The notes: generated by a model not told the origin, from the letters alone. Shown: positions 44,400-58,365, numbered from the stretch's first letter. The stretch is 64,000 bases of DNA from Lunularia cruciata (GCA_948567375.1 OX419756.1:71376333-71440332), one strand, 5' to 3'. A program made the numbers and translations.

Positions 44400-47208
44400 T
44401 TTGAGATTTCACCATACAAGGGATGTTTTGCATCTTCACCCCTTAAATGACTTTGGAGTTATATATGTCATTTACTCCCTACATAATGGCAAATGCTATG
44501 TGGACCAAACGTTGGTTTTTTCTTTTTGATCATTCCAACAACACTACTGCATGGGAAAATCTCTCTTGGTTTTTTGTTGTTTTGCTTTCAAATTTACTCC
44601 TTTGATGGCAACGATGACAAAATTTGGGTTCCATGGCTTTCCATTATTCCCTATGGTCAAGGTACCTCTAGGTAGTCACTTTAGAGATTTTGCCAATGTA
44701 GAAGAGCTCTTTTGAATCCGTCTCCTCAATTTTTGGACTCCACAAGAGTACAACATTCATGGAAGAGCTTATCATATCCATCTTTGGAGTCATATGAGAG
44801 ATAACACCCTTTCCTCTCTTTATCACACCTTCTGTTTCTTTTGCCTAGAATAATTCTTCCCTTTCTACACCCCATGCTTCCACCTCTTCCATTTCTTGAA
44901 GATATGCATACAAAGACTACCAATGCAAAATATCTCATCTCTTCATGATGCTCGACTTTGATACCCTCTCTAATTCTTTTCTCAGTTGTTTTAGAGTTTG
45001 TAATCTATCACGGATCATTCATGTCCTTAAACAACTCCTTCCATGGTTTTACTCAAGACTAAGTCTGATATCATTACACTCCTCTATCATCTTTTGCTTT
45101 TTCTCTCTCTATACCTCTCAAATTGAAGATCTTCTTCATGCATTTGTCCCACCCTCATCATCTTCCCTTTTACCTCTAAGGAGATAGAAAAAGCTTGTTT
45201 ACAATCTTTGTTGCGAGACCAAGAAGTCTTACCGCCTTTATCTCCAAGTACTCCATTTACTATCCCCATTGTTGCTTTTAAGTATGGGAAAACTTTGGAC
45301 TGTTTACACTTTAACTTTGCCTCACTAGCACAAAAGTTCTCAAATTTTTCTTCTCCTCCTTCTCCCTACAATTGTCTTCATCATCCAAGTCATTAACCCC
45401 CTTATATGGACATGTCATTACAACTTTGCTTCAAATTTTCTTCAAATTTTACTTCTCTTCTCTAGAGGAACTAAGTTCCATATTCTGCCCATCTCTCCCA
45501 CCCCCCCTCTACTTTCATTGCTATTCAAACTTGCATTCGTAACTTTGCTCTTTCTTATGAAGCAATCTTGGGCACCAAAGGTATTTTTGACCAATGGAAA
45601 GTCACCCTTCTACAAAAAGTTAAAATCTTAGTCAATCTCCCTCCCATTTTGGATGATTTCAATTTAGTAGATCAGATTTTCCTTTCCCCTCATGATAGAA
45701 ACATTCTTACTTATTTCAAGTCCCATTTCATTATTACTTATATAGATAAGTGTCTTAAAATTTTTGTCTTCATTTGTATACAATTTTACATTTAAACTTT
45801 ACTTAATAAGCTTCATTCTCCTTTAGCTACCTATAAACACTCACTGATTCCTCAAACCCAGCCCTTACTTTCTCACGACAATTTCAATACTTCTAAGGGA
45901 TTTCTCACTTCCAAGTATTTTGAGAAATTCCACTACTTGTGATGCACTTGTAAATTCCATAAGTCTCTTATTGTTGTTAGGTTCATTGCTGCAGGATACT
46001 CTACTTCACTATTTGAACTTTCTTGCAGGCTCAACTCCTTCTTCAAGCACTACTACCTTATGCAAACAACCTCTACAGGATTGAATTCTTACATGTGGGG
46101 CTGATGGTTGACTCTAGCCAGATCTTGGAAGACTCTTTTGGAGTTCCAATTTTACTTGAGAAGGTGCATAGATTATGCAAGACAAGATCCTCCACTCCCC
46201 TAGCCTCTGGTTTGCAGCAGACTCATACCACCTTGGAGAATTTTTTTCTCAAAGTTTTGATTTCACCACCCTTTATACAAACATCCACCTCCATGATCTC
46301 AAAACAAGGTTGTATACTCTCATCAGATCTATTTTCCATTATAGGTTCACTCTGAATCGAGAAACTGTGTTGATTGTCAAGACCTCTACACTTGACTTCA
46401 AATATAGATGGCTTAAAAATAGAAATAATATCTCTCAATAGCAAAACACCTTAAATTCTTAGCTATTGATGAGGAATTTCTTCTTTGTTAGATGCTATTC
46501 CTTTTTGATAACCTCTACATCCTTTCAAGAATAAGCTCTTCCATCAAGAGATTCGGATTCTTATGGGGACACCTTGTGCTATCTTTGTGGCTAACCTATA
46601 CCTCTTCACCTATGAACTTGATTTCATATGCAGGTTTCTGGATGCCAATGATGTTTCCCTGTTGCACGACCTGTCCCAAGTTTGTAGATGTGTCAATGAT
46701 CTTCTTGTGGTAGGCTCAGGACTTGATCATTTCATGGATTTCATGTATAAGGATGATGTTGCCAAAGGTGGTGTGATATACCCTAGACTTTCTTGTGAGT
46801 TAGTCCAAACTCATGTTGGCACTCATTGTAACTATCTTGACTGTTTGCATTACCCATGATGACTTCAACATCTTTGTCTCTACCTATGATAAGAAAGAGC
46901 TGCCTCACTTTGCTCACATCAAGATAGTCTTGCTCCCTCATGTTTTTTTTGACATTTTCTCCAATTGTAAATTAAGGATTATAAAATTGAAGTTTGTTAG
47001 ATATAGACAGATATATAATATTAAAAAGTCATACCTTTCAGCTTGTAGGAAACTTATAGATAGTTTTGTCTCCAAAAATTACACTCTTCACTTGATCCAC
47101 AAAAATTTGATTTTGTCTTATGAAAAGAAAACAATATCCATGGTTATCATGGGCTTAACCTCTTTGAGAACATCTATTCTTTCTGTCAGGCGGGGAGCTC
47201 CTGTTTGA
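44400..47208 (+). pseudogene. Penelope-like element: GIY-YIG followed by reverse transcriptase
   Basis: Broken plus-strand frames. Near 44,455-44,512 the sequence reads GVIYVIYSLHNGKCYVDQT, the GIY-YIG endonuclease core, followed by an F...QHY block. From about 45,900 come Penelope-type RT blocks. These are a C.FHKS..VVRFIAAG..TS..ELS.RLNSF segment (45,950-46,050), DFTTLYTNIHLHDLKTRL (about 46,257-46,310), MGTPCAIFVANLYLFTYE (46,563-46,620), a CRCVNDLLVV block where YxDD is expected (near 46,685), and a thumb with HIKI...LRIIKLKFVRYRQI...LSACRKLID (46,910-47,060). Endonuclease before RT matches the permuted Penelope clade known from the green lineage and protists. Many frameshifts, and a D-to-N change in the active-site motif, make it inactive. 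Confidence 0.75.
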
Positions 47209-49426
47209 GCCCACCAGTAGTTTTCCCCATAGACTCGTATACCAGCTTGACTCCTTAAGTGACATATATACATAGAATACCACTATTTGGGTTTTTTTGC
47301 CATGTGGACTTTGATCATTTTCTTATGGACACGGGGCCTCTGCTTATGAACGTGGGCCCATCTGGTCCTTCACTTCATACGAGGCTGAATTTACCTCCAT
47401 GCTTTGCCCTTTCACTAGATATGGACTTGCCTAGTCCCTTCCTGTGTAGTGCCAATGTCTCTTGCTCCACACTTATCTCTTCTTGGGCAGCGCTGATATT
47501 TCTTGCTCATTTCCACATTTCCATTTCTCTTCTTCTTCTCTTTAGATATTCACACTATTTGTAAGTGGCATTTTAAGGGAGCAACCAAGTTTGCCTTAGC
47601 ACTCATGAGTTTTCGAGCAGAACCTTGGTATGAGGGATACTGGCAAGTGCTCAGCTAATGTGGCATTGCGTGAGGCAATGATGAAGTCATAGGTGTTTTC
47701 ATGGAGGTTTACTATGGCAGCCTTCTGCTTCCTTTAGCTGTTTTGCATCTCTGGACTCTAATGTCCATAGTGCTGGTTGTGATATACTTTATATCATGTC
47801 CTCTTACGCTTTGCTCTCATTACCCTATTACACTTTGATCCATTTCTGTAGCCACATCATCCAAGAATTCTTGTTTTGTTCCACTCCATTCCCCAACTAA
47901 TTCACTCCCTAGTATTTTCCCTTCGCTCTTTGACTGCTTCCTGCTTTGTCCTCTTGTGTCTACGGTGTTCCTACCCAACTCTGGCCCACGTTCTTAATCT
48001 TTGTTCACACACTGCTTACTGGCTGGTTCTGACATCAAGTTTCCTATTCCTTGCTATCGTTTGCATAGATGCTCTCGATCTCACGTTCTTCACTAGTCAG
48101 TTGGCCATCTGGTATTCTCCATTTGTTTCAATTATGCCTTTGTTGCAAGTTACATTCTATGCATTTTACCTTAGGGATTTAACACAACTCTAGTGTTGTG
48201 ATTCATGTACATATTGCTAATCTATCATTTGCACTTCATGAGTTTTGGATAATCTGTTCCAGAACGACTTCTGCTCACATATAACTATGTATAGATATAT
48301 ACATAAATATCTATTATTATTGTGTAAGATAGAATATCTATTTAAATATATCAATAATCAATTGCAAATCTGATTAGATCCAATAGTATCGATAAGAGAA
48401 ATCAACCCTCTTACACCTAACTACAAAGGAGAGTACACCTAACTGCGAAGGTGGGACTTAAAGAGTTAAAATGGAATTAGGTCAAACTACATCGATATGA
48501 GAAATAGACCCTTATGCAACTAAGATATCCGAATATGAGTATAGATTGCGTGTTTATATATTCTATAAAGAAATAGAAAAAAAAAGTGTAATGACAATAA
48601 AATTAAAAAATACTTTTTTCCAAAATATATCAATGTTTCATAAAAGGATATTTATATCCTTTTATGATATCCTATTCATATAGGATATTTGAAAAGGATA
48701 TTTATATCCTATTCATTTTTGATAGATCCAGAGCTTATTAGCACCGTCAATCTAAAACAAATTAGAGAATTGATGCGCAGTAGGATTCTTCACTTTCGAA
48801 CTGTACCCTACAGGAGGTTCCGCGTGATATTAGGGCCAATGTGCTATGTCAATCTGTCATACAATTTACGGATGTTTGGCATAACTCTACCATTCTTGTC
48901 TTGATAGCGGTGCACGAGCGCGCGGTCCCCGCAACAACTGCAATATGCTTCATAGCAAAAATCAATAATGACAAGTTTGCAATGACAAAGTCTTTGAAAA
49001 GTTGTTTGTCTTCACAGAACAATATTCACGATGTGCACGGTTGTTAGTATTTTCAAGAGTCGACGCGTTCACCATTTCAATGAGCACCGCAGGACCAGAC
49101 ACAGAATCTGAGATCCAACCGAACAGTTGCTGCCACAATGTATATGGATCGACCTGAACTGAGAAGTGATAATCTGAAATTGCATTTGGAAGGTTCCTGT
49201 GATAGCCTAGCATTTATTTATATTCCAAGTGTCTAATTTCAAACTGACAGTTTTAACTTGGCTAGAAGATCGAAAAAGACGCTCCAACAATTTCAATTGC
49301 CACCAACAAAATTTGAATTCCCATCTGCATCTCAGATTTCACATTTTTGTGCATCACAATCTGAACTAAACTAGGGGAAGCTATTGATTGTAGTGTACAT
49401 GATGACTGATAGGCCAACTAACTTTT
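47209..49426. other. Region between the Penelope-like element and the sugar transporter gene
   Basis: The open frames at 47,259-47,564 and 47,876-48,193 encode low-complexity hydrophobic stretches with no recognisable family. They may be the 3' region of the Penelope-like element. From 48,200 on, the DNA is AT-rich with a short repeat cluster at 48,642-48,716. The 3' UTR of the transporter would start left of 49,427. Confidence 0.45.
48642..48716. repeat. Short direct and inverted GGATATTTATATCC repeats
   Basis: AAAAGGATATTTATATCCT occurs at 48,642-48,660 and 48,692-48,710. Each copy is self-complementary, and between them lies another partial palindrome (GATATCCTATTCATATAGGATATT). The cluster can fold into a cruciform. 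It looks like a small expanded palindrome, not a gene. Confidence 0.8.
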
Positions 49427-51749
49427 CTATCGTGAGTTGGAGTTGGAGCCCGCTTTAGGATTTTCGACCTCTACTCTCTTCAATTCTTGATCAGCAGGCT
49501 TTTCATCGTAATAATCCTCAGGGTGGGGAGGAATGAGCCTTTTCCAGATCCAGTGATTGCGGAAAAGAGGTGCAATTTCCTCGATAGGCACTCCTTTGGT
49601 TTCGGGCATGAGGAGACCAACGAAGACTGTCATGAAAAATACCCAGCCGGCGAAGAAAAGGAAGATGCCATACTCGAATACACAAAGCATGGTCAGTAAG
49701 GATTGTCCTATGGCGAAAGTGAAGACGAGATTGGTAGCAATAGCCAAACTCTGTCCAGCTGATCGAACTTCCATCGGAAAAATTTCGCTTGGGATAAGCC
49801 AAAGTATGGGTCCCCAAGACCAAGCAAAAGCAGACACGAACACACAGACAAGAACCACTATGAGAATGCCAAGCCCCTTGGAAAGATCATTATGCTGTCC
49901 AAGATTATACCTCAGTATAACTCCGACGAGAACCTGCACATGTCCAACTAATGCTCAGGATTTTCATAGGGACATTAACATACTCTCCACGAACATAGAT
50001 GTAAAATTTAGTACTTGGAATCAAATATGTCTGTTCCAAACAAGGGCATACCAGTGTTGGCCTACATGGCCTAGTGTAAAAACGGGATAGGGGTAATAAA
50101 AAATTGAGAGATGACGAGGATTTGGCTCATCAGCCTACTCTTTTTTCCTCTTTGAAATATGACACTCAAGAAATCACTGCTGAGAAACTGTCCATTACAA
50201 AGTTTGCCAAGAAACTTACCAGACTTATGAACATTTGACATCCGGCTTGATAAACGAGAATCTTCCGGCCCCACCTGTCAACCACACCGATAGCTACAAG
50301 AGTGGACAACAGATTGACTCCGCCTACTATGACAGCAGAGTAGAGAGAGGCATCGCTTGCGAAGCCGATGGTCTTGAAGAGGACTGGAGCGTAGAACATG
50401 ATAGCGTTGATGCCGGTCATCTGGTTTAGGAACGGAATCATCGTTCCAATGATTAGCTGCGGTCGGTAACGCCTCTGCATCAGATTCTTCCACGGGTGCT
50501 TAACTGAATTAGCAATCCTGCTTGCTTCTACCATGTCATTAAACTCCTCTTCCACATTCGATGTTCCACGAATTTTCACCAGCGTTGCTCTGCCTTGCTC
50601 CATTTTTCCCCTTTCAATCAAACTGTTGGGGGTCTCTGGTAGAAACAGGCCCCCAATGGTGACAATTGCACCGGGAACAGCAGCAAGGCCCAGCGACAGT
50701 CGCCATCCCCATGGTTCAAGCTTTCCTGTTCCATAGTTCAGCAGATTCGCACACAGGATTCCAAAAGTGATGACAAGCTGAAACATTATGTTCAAAGCTC
50801 CCCTTAAATGAGATGGAGAAATCTCCGACAGATACAAAGGTACAGCCTGATGTTGTCAAACCACACAGCTAGTCAGGAAAGAAGCACAACAGTGAGAGAA
50901 ATACGAGGGTTTCATTAACATCATCCAGGTACAGATTCCTTATGATTTATATGCATGAGAGACTCAATGAATATGGTTCTAAGAGATTCAGATTTCGTTC
51001 ATTCCCCTGCGAACTCTACGCCAGAGTTGCTATTCATATTTTCAAAATGTGCCCAGAAAATACCTGGCAGGCGAACCCGATACCGGCACCAAGCAAAATA
51101 CGCCCGATAATGAGCATACCCAGGTTGACAGCAGCTGCATTGAGAATTGCTCCGGCAAGGAAGATGACGCCGCCAATGAGAATTGATGGTTGCCTTCCGT
51201 AATTGCGAGTGGTATATGAAGCCATGAGCGATGCGATCATGCCCGCCAGGTACAGAGAGGAGGTGAAAGCTTGAAGTCCCTGGTTATCGTATTCACAGTA
51301 ATTGCTCTTCTTATTGTCCTTATTCCTGTACACTACAGGGAAAAACTCCTCCAGAAACATGTCCATGGATGTGACTCCACCTGCAAGCAAGGAGTTTGTT
51401 AGACATTGACCGCAATATAACGGCTGGCAGTGCAAATTCAGGTCACTTTGGGAAGAAGGTAGAACTGGTTCATGGAAAACGAGAAGGTTCTTCCCAAAGA
51501 ATTTAAACTGTATTACACAATCCCAGTGACCAAAATATTCCTGCTGCACTCTTCGGAAATGGAAATGCGGCAATTGAATGACAAATACAACGATTCCACG
51601 TAAGAAAACCCACCTGATATGCCAATATCGTAGCCAAACATAAGACCACCAAAGGCGGCCATGATGCAAGCCAGGATGACATAAAGAGTTGTGTGGCCTT
51701 CATAGTTTTTCCCAGCTCCGGCTGTGCTCACAAATCCTCCTCCGGCCAT
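49427..51749 (-). CDS. STP: Sugar transport protein (STP-type hexose/H+ symporter)
   Basis: Four exons join in phase: 51,749-51,614, 51,380-51,064, 50,846-50,220 and 49,933-49,427 (stop TAG), all GT-AG, giving 528 residues, the usual STP length. Start MAGGGFVSTAGAG. The N-terminal helix and loop GGLMFGYDIGISGGVTSMD span the exon 1-2 junction, followed by the STP-type extracellular loop (EYDNQGLQAFTSSLYLAG), RNYGRQPSILIGG, GRILLGAGIGFACQAVPLYL with SEISPSHLRG, then LPETPNSLIERG, PFLNQMTGINAIMFYAPVLF, DRWGRKIL, PSEIFPMEVRSAGQ and PETKGVPIEEI. Twelve membrane helices are expected, with both termini cytosolic. Role: proton-coupled uptake of monosaccharides across the plasma membrane. Every family signature is intact. 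Confidence 0.96.
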
Positions 51750-54700
51750 TGCTACTCAAAGAAGTAGACCGATATTCGAACTCTAAACTACACTCAGCGT
51801 TGTGGGCGTTCTGGAGCTCAAATGGAGTTCTACAAACTGTCAGAAAAACTGGTTCGAGTTCAGTACCCTTCTAAACTGGAGTCAGTCAAATTGCTCATCG
51901 ACCACGAAGTGTAGATATCTCGTATCAAAGCTATAACAGACACCTTCTCCATTCTCAGTTGGCTTTGATTCGTTACTTCTTACGGGTGAAGCAACAGTCT
52001 AAGCCGTGATATTGATGAGGTCTTTCATGCTCCTCGCGATCCTAGCTCTGTTCATTTGCTAAGGTCGGAGTGAACCATTCATGTCCTATGTATCGCAAAC
52101 TTATATTTGCTCTGCAGCTGAGTTGTGACAGCGCATGTACATTCCAGGAGGACAGAGTAACGCGATCCAAGAAAAATGTTCTATGCCTAACCGAGTTGTC
52201 GAACAATGCGCTTGGCATGAATGATCTACTCTCGAGCCCGTTTTATAAGCAGGTAGACTTATAAGAATCTTGGGATAAAGGTTTATAGGAATAAAGTTGT
52301 CCTCCCCAGGAAATCACTGAGATCCTTTAATTGTCACAGTGGTCCGTTCATCTACGGCATGATCCACCTCACTTTTCTCTTCCAAACTATTTGTCACTGT
52401 GACACTGCTTTTCCTTTGTTGTTTCCTTTTCCTGGTCACATTCGTCCCTTCCAACTCGTAACCACATTTAGCTTCGTACTTCAAGTTCTCTCGAGGGCGT
52501 AGGGACAAACTTCTAGTCTCGTTGACTGATGTTTCGGACTAATCTTTGGACTTGTTTTAACGAAGAGCCCCTGAAGTGACTCGTGTCGTCTTGCACAACG
52601 GTCTGCATGACACTGAAGGTGGTGGACCCAGTCAAGCATAACCAGGACTTCGAAATAAACGAATGTCCCAATTTTCGATATTTCCCTTTGGCCAAGTCTC
52701 TGCAAGAAAGATATGCAGAATCAAGCATTTTGTCAAACAGTACAGGCTGCTGTCGACACCAGAAGTAAATCACATAACGCATATCCTCTGACCTCATGTC
52801 TTCTTTGCGTCACTGAATCATTATAAAAAGAAGCTCATATCAGTATTTTAGACCTGATGCTGGGTCAAATTTCAGAACGTCAGATATTGGGGCAGTGTGC
52901 AGACTAGCATCAACTGAAGTGAATATGTTGGTAGAGTGCACTCACCTTCATGAATAATCGGTGATCAAATGTCCACCGCATCACGGAGCAGTTGCGAAAA
53001 CGGTAAATATTTGGAAAAGTAAATCAATCGGACTTGTGAATGGCTGGACCTCGCACCTATATTTCCCATGGACGTTGAGCGTGGTACTACCTCCATGGAA
53101 TATCGTGTAACCTTTTCTCTGGACCTACTGGACTCTTTAGTGACAAGCGTGCCACTTTGGTAAATTGATGACTCCCTGAGGATACACCACCTGTCCCTGT
53201 TATGCAGATATCTTTGGTACTTCAGGTCACCAACTTAACTTAATAGGAAATTATTCACCTGAAGGATGCTCTACAATCAACTGGTAGGGAATAGGTCAAG
53301 CAACAATTTAGCTTCGAAACTAAGGCTCACTACGGCAAGGAAGATCCAATTCATCGAAGTTATAGAGTGTTTCAGATTGTCCTCCAAATTTTAGAACATT
53401 CTTAGACTAGTCTTACCTTAAACCAAATAGAGTACCTCTGAACTCCAACCGTGACTAGATGTTCTAACAAATATCCTGACGCCTCACTCTAGATCTAGGG
53501 ATACAACCAAGTAATCATTCAATTGGTATGTCAGTGATATCAAAACCTCTATTCCTCTGCCGTTGTACTCATCATTGCCGAAAGTTTGCGAGTGTCCTCC
53601 AACCAAGTACAGGAAGCTTCTTACGTCTAGTTGAAGATGCCGGTGATCAAGCTATGAACAGTTACTCCCCATGCAGAGTTTGATGAATATTGTGGAGGGC
53701 GTTAAAACTGTTTGGTTTGTTAGAGAAATATAAAACATTACTTTGAATGTGATAATACATTTTAAATAATAAAATTTATTTTATTTCTTCACATAATAAA
53801 TGGAACGATAAGATTTAGGGTTTAGGTTTAATGCAACCATGCTGAGTTTAATGGTATGCCGGGTCTTTTATTCAACACGTGCCATTAACTAAGGTCAGAG
53901 AGTCCATAAGATTAGTGCTCAAGGGTAAATTGAGAAAGTGTGAATTGGGCTTGGCAATAGATAGTATGCACTAGACAAATTGTAAATTTTCAGATACATC
54001 TAAACTACACACTATTCTATGATCATGTTTTGGATGACGATTCTCTCTCGGAAGGAAAGATCAGCATCCATTTTGAATGGATAGATAATTACTTGATTTT
54101 TGGTGAAGTGTGAGGCCGCTCGCTTGATTCTCCATTCTGGAACATTAGACGCAATCTACATGTTCATTTTATAAAAAGCAAGGTTCTTGTGGTGTGCGTT
54201 CTCTCGTTCAATTACGAGTAAATTTTAAAGCCATGTTCCGCACTTGACAAGAAGTTCCTCACGGATCAGGTGGGGCTTCGAATGGTGAGCAAGAACTTAA
54301 CCTCCGTGAATCTTGTTTCATTTATCGTAACATTTCCTTTTGTAGCTACCTCAGAGATGGCCCGCATCAAGCCCAAAATGTGACCACAAGCACTAGAGTT
54401 CGAGCGAGGTTCGTCCCATCTGGGTTGAAGGTCTTTGTAGATTACGTGAACCATCCCAGGAGCTGCGAATCGTCTGCGTACGCCGAATCTGGAATCTATC
54501 GAAAGCGGGAACCACCAATTAACCTGCTGCCACATGCTTGAGTCTGATTGGAGCTGCGTTTTCCTGGCAATTGGGCTTCACACAGAAGTTCCAATGTGAT
54601 CTTCTGTTGCAGGAACTAAACCTTCAAAACTTTATCATAGTGTTAACTCCGAGATCAATTTGCCGAGGTCCCTAACTCACATGGCTAACCATTCCAATTC

Positions 54701-56540
54701 TCTCCACTTAGTTTTTGCCCAACAGTTAAAATGTTCATAAACATAAAGAAACATCGTTCTTGACGCAAATCTTGACCTAAATCCTACTCAATCCACCAAA
54801 AAGCTTCATATATTATCGTTCAAGGTTTTTCCTTCAAGACCAAATAGAGGACAACTAAAATTATCCTCCGGACGACTAGAATAACCTGACAAAGATAACT
54901 GGTACGGAACAGTCGTTGAATGCTTCCGGAAGAAGGCGATATCCTAGTGCTTTGGAAAGGTGTTATTTCCTCTGGGTCAACCCAAATGATATCATGGATA
55001 CATGACTATACCAGAGTCGTGCTGGTAATCTAGTCAAACGGAGAGTAATTTTAATTGTCCCTGATCAACTAATAAAATACACATAAGCTACCATTTCTCC
55101 AAAGTTGGATTTGCCCTGCAATGTTGCGCTTTATTTCACCTTCCTGGAATGAATGGACAAAACAGGGAGTACGGACGAACTATCTTCCGCACTTGCTTCG
55201 AAGGTCCATCTCCATGTCATTATTAATCCATGTTCGTTATTAATCATTCGATTGCTGGTAAAGGGAGTCAAACTCGGTCAATGTCAAAACAAGTAAGACG
55301 TGCACGTATTCCTAAGCTATCGTCAACTCATTTCTGTGATCTATGATTGAAAGTGCACACGAGGTCCATATTTATTCCCGTCTTGCTGCAGTAGCTATGT
55401 TGCTTTAGACGAACTTCCATCCAAATTTGGCCGCTGTCTGTCCAATCTGAAGCTGAAGCTGAAGAAAGTTAGCAATCAAGGATGAATGTAACCCGATCCG
55501 TTTTCCACCAGACCAATTTAAGACTTAGAAAAGAGGTCCACACGACAATAAAGAACAATGCTCCCTCTCGAAACAAGCTGAATTTGTGTCCTTTCTTTCG
55601 TCCATCTTAGACTATGTTTCTCAAACATGTTCGTTGCCTACACGTCTGTGAATTCTTATTCTAACTTTCGTGAGCCTTGTCCTTAAACGGTGATAGCTAT
55701 GCCTCGGATTGGATTCCGAGCGATCAATATCACATGCAAAATAAGTATCAAAACATTTCACGTGCAAAACATTTAGTTTTACTGTACATGCACAAGAAAA
55801 ATTTACACAACTGTTTTTAACTTTTGCTGTAAGAGTGCTTTCCCTTCATGATTGAAGAGAGGGGACCGTCTACCTGACCGTCTCCCTAAGAGATGATCAA
55901 CACTTTAAATGAAGATTATCCTCAAACGTGGACGAACCAAGTGCTAAGAGCAGAAAGACTTGGGTGGTCATGAGTCTAGATCATGAACAAGAACTATTGT
56001 CACTCTCGGTTGTCGCAAATGAAGTTTAGGTGTTTAGAGAAATTGAAGCATTACTTCATATAGTGCTTGATAAATGTACGTGTTGGAAGATCGCCCACCC
56101 TTTAGGGACGACCGAGTCCAAAAGGAAAAGGAGTGGGCTTGATGGTGCCAGAATCCGGTAGTGTGAGGAGTCACAAAGCTAGGCGTTACTGTCCATGGCA
56201 GAAGACTTCGGAAGACTTCGACGGATGACGATCCAAAAGTTCTGTTCTGCATTTAACAAAGTACCTTCATATCAATGCTTTTATATACCTATCCGTAGGC
56301 CAATTCTAATTCACATGGTCTTGTATCACGACTGCTTAACAATTTCGTGCCCGTCACCTTACATTGTGCGTTGTCACACTCTTTTAGCAAGAACTGCCAC
56401 CAAGCAGTCAGTGCGCTCCAACTTGTCGCTATACTACTGATTGTCTCCTGAAAATACAGATATCATCTCATGGTTTTGTTATTACCGAGCAGAGATCTAT
56501 TTAAATACTGATCAGTCCGAAGGAGAATGTCATAAACATG
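51750..56540. other. No recognised gene
   Basis: The promoter and 5' UTR of the transporter should lie right of 51,749. Short frames at 52,513-52,797 (-) and 54,266-54,535 (-) have no recognisable motifs. Base composition is mixed, and I saw no LTR ends or retroelement motifs. An unrecognised intron-rich gene cannot be excluded. Confidence 0.45.
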
Positions 56541-57600
56541 ACTTAGTTTATTGAGTTTGGAAATGTCAGCCGAAGCTCAACATAGTTGATGAAGTTCATA
56601 ACTGTCCAGTTAACCAAACCCCTAAATACAGTCTCTTTCGGCAACAGCGAGCGACATAAGTACAAGAGTTTGATTCCAGACTCATGCGCATCAACCACCG
56701 TGGCCCCTCTCTCATAGGCATATAAAATAGTACCCTGAAAGAAAGAGGAAAGGAGTGCAAGGCAAAGGAGTACACAAACTAGTGCAAATGGAACATATAG
56801 TGCAAGGCCCAAAAAAACCACCTGGCCAAGAGAAGCACACCAAAATAGTGAAGGCACCCAAAAGCAAAGACAATCCTACCAGAAAGACCTTAGAAATTAA
56901 AGAGAGTGTAGTCTACTCCTGAACGGTGTGCTACAAATCCTTCAATGGTGCATGTTCAAACTCCAAAGAGACATTAGGGCATTTCAAATTCAAGATTCTC
57001 ACTTCTTGTCACTTTCTTGAGAAATTATATGTGTATTTAACAATTATATGTGTATTTATTGATTATGGGTAAAAGCAAGCAGGGTACTTCTATATTTTAC
57101 GGTGAATTGGAAAACTCCGTTTAGAGTTATGGGTCACAATTGTTGTGACCCTTATCTCTAAATGGGGTTTCATGTATGTCTTAATGAACCAATAACTCTT
57201 AATGAGTAATTTGGATTTGAAGTGGTAAAGGTGCATTCATGAGAAAGTTCAAATTTGAAATAGTACACTTGTTGTGTCATTCCAAGGAAAGATCACATGG
57301 ACAAAGAACAAATAGGAGGTTCCCATTTGTGTTCACAAACTTTAAAATCAAGCTAGTGAACTGATTTTCTTGATAGTCTTGGAAACAAGTTGAGCTCTTT
57401 TGAATGTCTTGGAATGCAAAGTATCGTGCAAAGCAATGTCCAAAGGAGAAGGAGTTTGAATCAACAGGCGGTTATGGGATTACTCTGGTGTATTCCTCGA
57501 GCTTGGGATCTAATGTGCAGCGATTGAAGGAGTTTCTTTTGATGCATCCCGGTTGGACACTGATGCATTTGACTCCTACCCTACTCATGTGAGAGTGATG
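56541..57600. other. No recognised gene; AT-rich flank of the PHD-finger gypsy element
   Basis: A 104-codon minus frame at 56,543-56,857 is rich in Leu, Ala and Val and resembles a single membrane region, but matches no family I know. A 62-codon plus frame at 57,404-57,592 is likewise unknown. Confidence 0.4.
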
Positions 57601-57639
57601 TTGGGTTTGGTTACAATAGTGTGGACAATTTGGATTTTA

Positions 57640-58365
57640 GTGCTTATATATATCAATACACAACATACATTGTTGTCAACAACATACACTATAGAAGTTG
57701 TTGTGCTTATATACATCGCTACACAACATACATCACTGTCAACATCATACACTATAGAAGCACAACTCACACATAAGTCATACATAGACTCTAAAGTGCC
57801 ACAATAATTAGATTGCTTACCACTCTCAACTCAACTCAACTCAACTCAGATCAGTACTTGATCTGTCACTCTATAAACTTCCAACAACTGGGCACTAATT
57901 ACAGTCAAGCCACACCCACTCAAGCATAGAGAATCTAGGTGACACTCGCCGGCCTCTGTCCACCATAGCCAGGAACTCAAAGGCTCAACATCAGAGAAGT
58001 GAGCTCTCTTGAGCTCACTTCAAAACTATACCCCTTGGACTCAAGCTAGCTCTAAAACCCTAACGGTCCCGCTGACGGAACACTTGACGGTGCAAACGGT
58101 GCAAAGTGACGGTGGGCCTTACCATGAAGTCAGTACCCCAAACACGAAATCTGACCATCGGAAAGTAATCTCTGAGAAACTGCTGAAATAACTCTAGCTA
58201 CTATTACTGGAACTCTAGTGTTTGAGCATCCAGATGTGGCACTACAAATGGCGTGATAGTTGTCGTGCGTATATACATTGCCACACAACATACATCGTTG
58301 TCAACATCATACACTATAGAAGCACAACTCACACATAAGTCATACATAGACTCTAAAGTGTCACA
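57640..58365 (-). mobile_element. 3' LTR region of the PHD-finger gypsy element, with internal repeats
   Basis: On the minus strand TGTGACACTTTAGAGTC begins at 58,365, directly after the polypurine tract AGGGGGGCGAT, so 58,365 is the LTR start. The first 107 bp (58,365-58,258) recur at 57,803-57,697, ending at the same point with TGTGGCAC. A third partial unit sits at 57,640-57,700. A (CTCAA)n tract lies at 57,824-57,848. The left end is not defined. A fragment of this LTR is also at 4,045-4,130. Confidence 0.6.

Noticed and set aside
47259-48193. Hydrophobic open frames after the Penelope-like RT
   Set aside because: They look like translations of a T/C-rich 3' region. I found no membrane-protein family or conserved motif.
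50533-50736. Open frames on the plus strand across the sugar transporter
   Set aside because: They are mirror frames of the transporter exons and have no independent support.
56543-56857. 104-codon hydrophobic minus-strand frame
   Set aside because: Low-complexity Leu/Ala/Val content, no recognised family and no splice partners; not called as a gene.
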